DNA of 64,000 bases from Nymphaea colorata (Eukaryota; Streptophyta; Magnoliopsida; Nymphaeales; Nymphaeaceae): the NCBI RefSeq assembly GCF_008831285.2, contig NC_045151.1, forward strand, positions 62,001 through 126,000, written 5' to 3'. The notes beneath the pieces were generated by a model. That model had not been told where the DNA came from, ran no database searches, and was given only the letters and a program-made list of their open reading frames with translations. Positions 56,592 to 64,000 of the stretch are shown one piece after another (within the stretch, counting starts at the first letter, position 1; every line of letters starts with the position of its first letter). A program made the position numbers and the translations under genes.

Positions 56592-57719
56592 CTCCCGTGA
56601 TTCGGATCTGACCAGCATTGTGAGTTGTCATCAATTTAAAAAAAAAAAAAAAAATTCTCTTGATGGCTTTGTAGAACTTGGTGCTCGGAAGCCGGATAGG
56701 TAGAACCCCAACGCTGGAGGCTGTAACGTCCCGAAATCCTCTTTCAATCACCTTTGTGTCTTCAGATGGATCCAAACCCAGCAGGTGTTTCCACATGAGC
56801 TCCAGCACATCTGCATACGGATAGAGAAGCTATATATTCAAACCCGGATCTTGTGCTATATCTCGTCGGTTCAGTACCAACTTGACAATACTTATTGGAT
56901 TTGCTTACCCAAAAAAATCCGATGGGTAGACCAATGTTTTGCATGCATGTAATCTGATCTATATAATAAGTCCACATCCTAATTGAATTATAATGTAAAA
57001 CTCAGATCTGATGCTGCAGTCGTACCTAGATTTGGTTTTCAAGGATATGTTAATATGTAATACATGACCTGGATCTGACCTGATTTATCATTGTTATCTA
57101 AAACGTCTAGCTAGAAAGGGAACCTAGACTTCTCAATACTAAGTTTCCAAAGAAAAAGCTTGACACTTCCCCAGAAAAGCATAATGTTGGAGAGACTTGT
57201 TTCTCATTTACCAGAATCTCAACTTTTTTAAAAAGGAAACAAACTTCTCAAAGAATCAATTTCCGTTTCATAGACTACCTCCTAAGTCGTTTTCCCTGTT
57301 TTTCTACAGGGTAATTCTTCGTTAAGTTTTTACCTTTGTCTTTTTCAATCTTTACCTGTCAATCTCAACTTCCTACTACTTTTTGAGGGTTTCAGTGAAT
57401 GGTATGGATACTGTCATACTGAAAACCAATATTAGTCGCCGGTGGTGATTTCATTTCACCATTTTCTGTTGTTCTAACATTAATGTCAGTCACCTGACTA
57501 AGATCGACTCCGATCACCACGCCTGGTCTCCATGGACCATGATGGTGGAACCGTGTGCGAGCCACGACATGCATATTATGGCACGTACAGTTAGCAGTAA
57601 ATGAAAAGGCAGTGAGACGCCGAAGGAAACGAAGCGAACATTTTAAAAAGATTACGTTGACACAGACGATATGGTAGGCCAAAGACAGGAGGGAACACTA
57701 GAGAGAGGAGGATGGGGAC
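56592..57719. other. Intergenic, no gene recognised
   Basis: Contains a pure A-run (about 56,637-56,654) and no recognised feature. The frames at 56,762-56,977 and 57,392-57,682 have no motif. Confidence 0.45.
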
Positions 57720-57779
57720 AAAGAAGTCGAACCTTTCGTCACTGGTCTTCGAGGAGAATGTCATTTCCAATACACTGGT

Positions 57780-58371
57780 TTACTCGGGAACTTCCCGGAT
57801 CATGGAGTCCACCTCTGCTAGAAAATGGGCCTTCAGCTTGTCCAAGCTAAGCAGCCTGACAGCGACACCGTGGAGCTTCCGGTGGAGGTCGCCGTGGATG
57901 GACAGCATCCCATATTTCCCGATGATCGCGCTCAAGCCCTTGGGGTACTTGCCGTGAAAAGTCTTCCCTCGTTCTGAAGAACCCACTTGCTGAAGTTGGC
58001 ATAGGCCGAGACGACGCTTCGCTTGCCGAATAGGTGAGTGGTGAATATCCTCCCGTACCCGCAAGCGAAGGCGGCAAAAGGGATACATCAGAAAGTTTTA
58101 TTCATGGTCTCCATGGACTCAATGAATTCTTCCGGCTGGCTCACCTTGAGATCCTTGGCTCAAAAAAATGGAGAACACCATGCCGACGGGCTGACAAGAA
58201 GCCAATATTCTCCCTCACGAGAGGCCACCCCTGTCTTCCAGGAGGCCCCCGTCTTCCAGGAGGCAACTTTTTGGCATCTCTGGCTGATAGCTTCAGCCGA
58301 GCAATCAAGAACACAAGGAATGCAAGAAAGAGGACGAGTATGGATTCGAAGGCAAGGAAAGGGAAGGCCAT
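57780..58371 (-). pseudogene. Cytochrome P450 pseudogene, N-terminal part (CYP85-clan-like)
   Basis: P450s are ER-anchored haem monooxygenases. The start ATG is at 58,371: a hydrophobic anchor (FLAFESILVLFLAFLVFLIA), a basic stop-transfer, then the Pro-rich hinge LPPG and a GWPLVRENIGFLSA segment, where a typical P450 has GWPLIGE. The frame then breaks near 58,235. Pieces with FTTHLFGKRSVVSAYANFSK and WVLQNEG (about 57,990-58,065) are in a second frame, and HGKYPKGLSAIIGKYGMLSI with HGDLHRKLHG (57,965-57,850) is in a third. This wording is typical of the CYP85 clan (brassinosteroid and terpenoid oxidases). The hinge carries an in-frame 18-bp tandem duplication (PPGRRG PPGRQG). The I-helix, ExxR and haem Cys regions are absent, so the gene is truncated and dead. 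Confidence 0.8.
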
Positions 58372-59106
58372 ATTCACGAGAGTGACAGAGAGAGAGAGAG
58401 AGAACTGAGGAGGAGAAGGGAGCGGGGGTGTTTGAATGAAGGAGAGAAAGCCTTCCGACAAGGCGCTTGCTTGAAGTGCCTTTTGGAAACTTCGTTAATT
58501 TTGTTTCGTTTTATTTTGTTTTGTTACATACGAGTGCCTTTGAAATTTAAACTTAATGACATGTAGAGAGAAGGAGAAAGGGCATAATGCTGTCGGCTTT
58601 GGCCAGACATGGGTTGCGCATGCACATCTACTGATCTATACACACACACAGAAGAACAGCAGTTCTAGCACAAGATGAGCACCAAGGATGTGGTGATGGA
58701 TGGAGGGTGAAGCGGTGGTACTGGAGCGAGTGAGCAGGTGTCCTAACTTGTAAAGGAGAGGAGGAAACTGCTTTAGGAATGAGAGGGGTCTAAGTGGAGC
58801 AAGGGAAGGTGGTAAAGATGGATGGGAAATGAAGAGTGCAACGTTAAGCGCACAGTCCATAGCCATCTGATTTGTTTAAACCACTGACCATCTTTAGTGT
58901 TGGATGCTTTCTATACTTTGTGTTCCACGTAGAGTGCACCCAGTTTTTCCAATAGTTTTTCATTTCCTCAAAATCTTATTGGGGGAAGTGATTAATAGAA
59001 TTCTGAGGAACCAAGGCTTGGATCTCTAAGTATGGTGTAAGAGCAAACTTCTTTAAATCGTCAAAATTCAACGGATCGCACCTTTCAATGCGCATTCAAA
59101 TCTCAC

Positions 59107-59174
<68 letters not shown>

Positions 59175-59654
59175 GACCCATGCAAAGGTTCAAACATCTA
59201 AAAAACGATTAAACATTGTATAAAAATCAATTAATTTTGTTATGATAAAAAGTAGTACCTCCACAAGTTGAAGATTGACATTTTTTCCCTCTACCCGTAT
59301 GCTGCCCTGGAAGTTGCGTAAGAATGCTGAAGGCACATTTAAAGATCATGTTGTGCTTTTCAGTATTATTATTATTATCTTACTATTATAATAATTTCTA
59401 TATTCCCAACGACCTTAGGTAATCCAAAGTCAACCATGTGAAAAGGAAACGTGAAGAGGACTACCGACGACGTGAAATAGTCTTTTATTAAACGTATCCC
59501 ATGAGGACTATCAATTAAAAAAAATAAAAAATAAAAAAGTTTGTCCTATCAATTTTTTCTTCATGAAAATCGTTCGAAATCACTACAAGTAAATTCACAT
59601 AGTAACATTAAAATATTGCGTGTACATGTTGGTCTCCATGTTGGCCAGTTCCAA
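58372..59654. other. Upstream of the P450 relic, no gene recognised
   Basis: This holds a CTCTCTCTC tract just upstream of the P450 start on the minus strand (58,385-58,405) and a microsatellite at 59,107-59,174. The frame at 58,636-58,866 has no motif. Confidence 0.45.
59107..59174. repeat. Compound microsatellite (CT)n(TA)n
   Basis: About 11 CT units followed directly by about 23 TA units. Confidence 0.97.
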
Positions 59655-59790
59655 CCAGTGGCGGAACTAGGCCTAGCCATGTGTTGGCAGTTGCCCACAC
59701 TGTCCCACGTAATTTATTTTATTTGCACATTAGTTCCTACATATAATTTAATTTATTTCATATTGGTGATGCCCTTTATATTTTGGATAT
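59655..59790 (+). repeat. Dispersed GTGGCGGAGCC-type repeat, copy 3
   Basis: CCAGTGGCGGAACTAGGCCT, then TTGGCAGTTGCCCACACTGT and an AT-rich tail: the same order of motifs as at 2,926 and 30,294. Confidence 0.55.
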
Positions 59791-60234
59791 GCAAATTCTT
59801 TTCTATCATCAAAGACACGTACAATCATGGAAGAATGGGAACTCGAATTTTAGTACTCGAGCTTAAGGACTTCAACTCAGTCCACCATAAATGTCCACAT
59901 CCACTAATATCTCCATATTTATGCCAATTTGGAAACTTCGTTAGGCAAAAACTAACCAAATTTATTTGACAAGATGAATATTCCAGCTAAAATAGCGATT
60001 TCTTTGAGTTTGAAAGTTCTTATGAACGAAATATATGCTTTCTCAAAAATGCATTAAACCTTTTGAAAGGTTAAGAGAAACATACCCGTGTTTAAAGCTT
60101 TCAAATTTGGGAATTAGAAATTGAAGTGTATAGACGTCACAACAAAGTAAGGGAAGCAGGTAATATGTTGTACCATATTGAAGATTTTGAAATTTGAGCA
60201 CGTTTTAAGTGGTGAGAAAACATACATTTTTTAA

Positions 60235-60630
60235 TCAACTTGCAAACCGCTATTCCCTTTGCCTTTGTGCTGTGGAGACAAATGTCCATGTCTTAATCAA
60301 TTGTAAAATAGCTAAGGAGGTTTGGAGGTATGTTGTGCAAAGTTTGGTAGAGTGAAGTTTCCCTAAGAAGATATTGTGGTTGAGTTCAAGAGATAGCTGC
60401 AAGCTAGGATTTTGGGGAAATGGAGGCAGCGGTGCTGGAAGATGGCCTTCTTAATTGTTTGCTGGAATATGTGGCGCCTCAGAAACAAGTGCTTCCATTA
60501 CAGCCTTCAACCCCATATTAGTAGGTTTAAAATAGAAGTTTGGACAACAATCATACTTGCATCAATGCTAACCCATCTCTCTTTTGTGAAAATTAAGTTA
60601 TCATGTACGAGCACTTTAGTGCTATAATGC
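60235..60630 (+). pseudogene. 3' end of a LINE-type reverse-transcriptase frame (zf-RVT region)
   Basis: One frame carries CAVETNVHVLINCKIAKEVW, the pattern of the zinc-binding domain after plant LINE reverse transcriptases (Cys, ET, His, Cys, VW). A stop follows, and in another frame WKMAFLIVCWNMWRLRNKCF matches the usual C-terminal tail (W, then I-W-R-RN). The reverse transcriptase core is not seen upstream, as expected of a 5'-truncated LINE. At least one stop and one frameshift are present. No clear poly(A) or target duplication could be fixed. Confidence 0.65.
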
Positions 60631-62470
60631 TTCAAATAAATGCATTCTTGCCATTATGAATTTTAGTTCAAGAATGTTATATTACAACTTTGGAGCATGC
60701 ATTAAAACAAATTCATTTTTCTAAGAAAGAGGAACAAATAAAGTTTTATTCAATAGTTCTCTAGAATGATCGTTGGATCTAGCATGACAACAAATATTAC
60801 AATATGAACAAATCTAAAAGCAAACATGATAACATTTATTGGAACCAAAGCAAACAGGATATAATTTTTTTTTTCTTTTCACATATCCAAACAAGTTAGT
60901 TTAGATCTGAAGGTAAGCTTTATGTAATGTGGATTTTATCAGTTCAAATATAGAAATTCAGATAATATCAAATAGATCCAACCATAACAATAGGAAAAGA
61001 TAACAAATATCTCATCTCAAAAGACAATCTAGTTCTCTTAAGTCAAGACCAAGGATTTTTCATTTTCTTACTTTTAATGTGATGTAAATCTAAATTCAGA
61101 CCGGTAGTCATTTCTAATAAGAGTAAATAAAGTTTCATGTACTAGAACATTTAGTACAACAGATCTTCAAATAAAATATTTCATTAATATGGCTTTCATC
61201 ACGTTTAAGAGTGTTACCTTCAAAATGCAAACATGATGATACGTTGGATTCAATGTTAATACATAAGCCAATGACCCAAACAAATTAATATGGATCCAAA
61301 TCTATCAAGAACTAAGCACAATATTATATGGATCACCATATGTAAGAGTGTTGATTTACAATTCTTAGCATACCAACATATAGTAACATAATCATCCCTT
61401 TTAACTAGGATAAACATATTGAAATATAAGCTTTGTTCAAGAAATTCATTTGTTAGCATTCTAGTGCTACTCACATTGAAAACGTACAACTCGTAAAACC
61501 ATTAGATCTAAAAATCAATGCACATTATAATATGTTTAGATCTAATATAAACAAGATATAGATCTTAAACATGTCAAATCAGATCATGCTCCAAAAGAAT
61601 GTAGTTTTTAATGAGTGATCCCAATTCAACGACTAAATGGATATATAAAACAAAGTTTTGGTCATATCTAATATCTGTAGACCCAAAATGACCATGAATA
61701 TCCATAAAGCAAGTATAATAACATATATTTAAACCAACATAAAAAGGATATGAATTTTTAACCAATACCCAAACCAATTGAGATCTAAATAGGTCATGAT
61801 CTCAACTAAATACAAATATGGATCTAAGTAATGATTCGATCCAAAGCAAAAATTCAAACGATTATTTAGATTCAGATCATACCAATGTGGATCCATCAAA
61901 TCCAATATGAACGTGTTTCAACATAATATCCATATCCAAATAAGATTTTAGTTAGTGTCAGAAAACACAAGATTTATATGATCATTGGTTCATGAACACA
62001 TTAAATAATATTGCGTAAACGTACATACATGTTGTTAACCATTTAGTCTTTCGGTCTTGCTCCGGAGGGTCCCATTCCTGAAGTCATTTTAAATTAATTT
62101 CATAACAAGTAAAGAACAATAAATGAAGAACAACATTAAATATATCATATTAAGAGATCTTCAAAGCATGCAGAGAAATCTCAAATTTAAACTTAAACTT
62201 AGAACTTAAATTTCCCTTTGCTTTTCAAATATATTTTTCGAACCCTTTTTCGATAGTTTAATAAGCCTAAAGGTACCAGTACATAATTGTATATAAAACC
62301 TTGGTTTTCGGCAAAAATTGCAAAAGTTTTCCATGAACCCTGTTTTAGCAATTTATAATAAATATGAGGGCATTCCCACGAAATTTCATATAAAGTTCAC
62401 AGTTGTTGCTGAACTTTTGGCAGCTTTAACTTTCAATAAATTGGACAGACTTTTTCAAAACAGGCAAAAA
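60631..62470. other. AT-rich intergenic, no gene recognised
   Basis: Long AT-rich stretch with recurring words such as AAACAAGATATAGAT, GGATCCAAATCTAT and ATGATAACA, but no firm periodicity and no coding signal. Confidence 0.45.
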
Positions 62471-63128
62471 ATGTGGACTTTTTAGTAATTTTTAATTTTG
62501 GGTATAAATTTAGTTCAACCGTTTTTCTTCCTCATGTTGTCCGCACGATTTCTCTCTCTTCTCTCGAACTTTTTCCGTTAGGATTTCAGCCGACCCTCGT
62601 TCTTCCTCTTCGCTCAAACAGCGTCCGATCCTCATTCTTCCTCTTCGCTCATGCCTTTGCTGCTAGTGTGTGGAGGATGACGCGCGGTTACAAGATGATC
62701 CCACTTCTCTCTCCCGCGTGCGCTGTTTCTCCCCCATATCATTATTTCTCGTTTTGCAAGAAAGCATCCATTCGATCGCATGACGGAGGCCAGTGAAACG
62801 TCAACGAGAAGTAACCCGTAGGAGGAAAGGCCAAGGAAACACCGACGGTGAATACCATTGGGAGAGAACACCCACAGTAATGATCGAGACTCGACTGAGC
62901 CCATGGGCTTGGCAGAGAAGGCTTAGATGAAGCATTTGAGGCTGCGGGTGGTACGCATGAAGCGTCAATTGAAAGAAATCAAAATGAAGAAATAATTAAA
63001 GGGACATAAATTTTTAAAGTGGTTCAGCCAATAGGCCTACGTCCACTACTCTATCATTTCTTGTTTGCCTTCCTTTGGTGGAGAGGCTCATTTATGAAGA
63101 GGAGTTACATAAGGGGTCTCTAGTTCTC
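62471..63128. other. Region leading into the copia 3' LTR
   Basis: No gene is recognised. TAAAGTGGTTCAGCCAATAG followed by GCCTACGTCCACTACTC (about 63,015-63,055) resembles the R-U5 side of plant copia LTRs. The LTR's outer end may lie near 62,960 (minus-strand ...TTGACGCTTCA), but this is uncertain. Confidence 0.4.
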
Positions 63129-63296
63129 AAGAGACATGACTTTTCATCTTTCAACATACATGACTTTTCATCCCTTAAGAGACATGACTTTTCATCTTTC
63201 AAGAGACATGTCGTTTCATTTCCTAAGAGACATGACTGTTCATCTTCCAACAGATATGACTTTTCATCTCTCAAGAGATATGACTTTTCATCTCCC
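63129..63296 (-). repeat. 24-bp minisatellite, seven copies, in the copia 3' LTR
   Basis: Seven adjacent 24-bp units of the type GACATGACTTTTCATCTTTC with a few substitutions each. Because 24 is a multiple of three, the pol frame reads through it as an 8-residue repeat (LLRDEKSC-like). Confidence 0.92.
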
Positions 63297-63337
63297 AAGT
63301 AATACACATTGAGAGCCTTCTTGGTGTTTCTGTTAAC

Positions 63338-64000
63338 ATCCCCCCGCAATCTCATTGCTCCAATAATGAGATTGAGCTTGTTAATTATTTGATAATGGTG
63401 CTGCTTACTAAGTGGCTTAGTTAAAATATCAGCAACCTGATCTTTGGAAGAGATGTACTGAATTTTTAAATCTCCTTTAGCCAATTTTTCTCGAACAAAA
63501 TGAAGGTCAATCTCTATGTGTTTGCTACGACTATGATACACAGGATGAGCTGCAAGATAGGCTGCGCCGATGTTGTCGCACCATAATATGGGAGGTTGTG
63601 ATTGATCAACACAAATTTCTTTTAATAAAAATTGTAACCACATGATTTCAGCAGTAGTATTGGCAATGGATCGATACTCAGCCTCAGTGTTAGAACGAGA
63701 GACAACTAACTGCTTTTTAACACTCCATGAAACTAGATTGGATCCAATAAACACTGCATATCCACCTGTAGAACGTCTATCATCAAGACATCCTGCCCAA
63801 TCTGCATCACTATAAGCATTAATATTTAAAACTGAACTAGGTCTAATAACAAGGCCATAATTAATAGTGTGCTTCAAATATCTTAGGATTCTCTTTACGG
63901 CATCCCAATGGGCATCAGTAGGATGATGCATGTATTGACAAACTTTGTTGACAGCATAAGAGATGTCTGGACGAGTCACAGTAGAGTATTGAAGAGAGCC
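63338..64000 (-). pseudogene. Ty1/copia pol 3' end: RT tail and RNase H, cut by the window edge
   Basis: The frame enters from the window end with [20 protein letters not shown] and continues [20 protein letters not shown] (end of reverse transcriptase). RNase H follows: [67 protein letters not shown] and [12 protein letters not shown]. The key acidic residues DADWAG, TEAEYR and WCDN are intact, and there is no stop in the visible 220 codons, so this element looks younger than the others here. The frame does not stop at the expected LRGDV but continues into the LTR and its minisatellite to a stop at 63,092. The polypurine tract GCGGGGGGA (minus) directly precedes the LTR start TGTTAACA at 63,338. 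Whether the whole element is intact cannot be judged from this window; it is listed as pseudogene only because it is partial. Confidence 0.9.

Noticed and set aside
62632-62904. 90-codon minus-strand frame near the copia LTR
   Set aside because: No recognisable motif, and it overlaps a plus-strand frame of similar quality; no basis to choose either.
63129-63296. CRISPR-like array
   Set aside because: The 24-bp units are directly adjacent with no unique spacers, and the genome is a plant; this is a minisatellite.

Overview
This is a gene-poor, transposon-rich stretch of a flowering-plant nuclear genome. The evidence is a BAHD acyltransferase relic with the intron placement usual in that family, a plant-type P450 relic, a receptor-kinase fragment, Ty1/copia, hAT and LINE remnants, an endogenous pararetrovirus-like relic, and many AT-rich dispersed repeats. 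I cannot name the species. I see no host gene that looks intact: every recognisable host gene is broken. I see no tRNA or rRNA gene.

Layout. 0.6-3.9 kb (minus): two-exon BAHD acyltransferase pseudogene that has lost its HXXXD catalytic motif and its start codon. 6.5-8.5 kb (plus): degenerate hAT transposase with a BED finger. 9.0-9.4 and 16.2-16.5 kb: short hAT-like elements ending in (A/G)TTGACATCCCTA. 11.2-13.6 kb: tandem array of about 370-bp units, each holding a roughly 175-bp hairpin; it is interrupted by a 1,016-bp GC-rich element with a perfect 8-bp target-site duplication. 13.6-44.1 kb: a mosaic of large duplicated blocks. Block B occurs at 13.6, 25.2 and 38.4 kb; block D at 16.9 and 28.0 kb; a 1.1-1.3 kb unit is tandemly repeated at 39.9-44.1 kb. 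Inside the mosaic lie a 1.3-kb nested inverted repeat (21.9-23.1 kb), an 816-bp TIR element (24.3-25.1 kb) and the pararetrovirus-like relic (33.5-36.8 kb). 44.6-52.9 kb: one Ty1/copia element on the minus strand with a 5-bp target-site duplication. It contains a foreign insert, a 100-N scaffold gap and a near-identical 2.75-kb duplication around the gap that is probably an assembly artefact. 54.9-56.6 kb: a 1.7-kb palindrome whose arms carry the 5' end of a host-like gene. 57.7-58.4 kb (minus): cytochrome P450 pseudogene. 60.2-60.6 kb: 3' end of a LINE. 63.1-64 kb (minus): the 3' end of a second Ty1/copia element, which runs off the window.

How it fits together. There is no operon or pathway. 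The window records nested insertion, segmental duplication and decay. Duplicate blocks differ by single insertions, so several insertions can be ordered in time. The most interesting structures are the two large palindromes, which if transcribed would form long hairpin RNAs. The pararetrovirus-like relic, the tandem hairpin array and the suspected false duplication at the gap also merit a second look.
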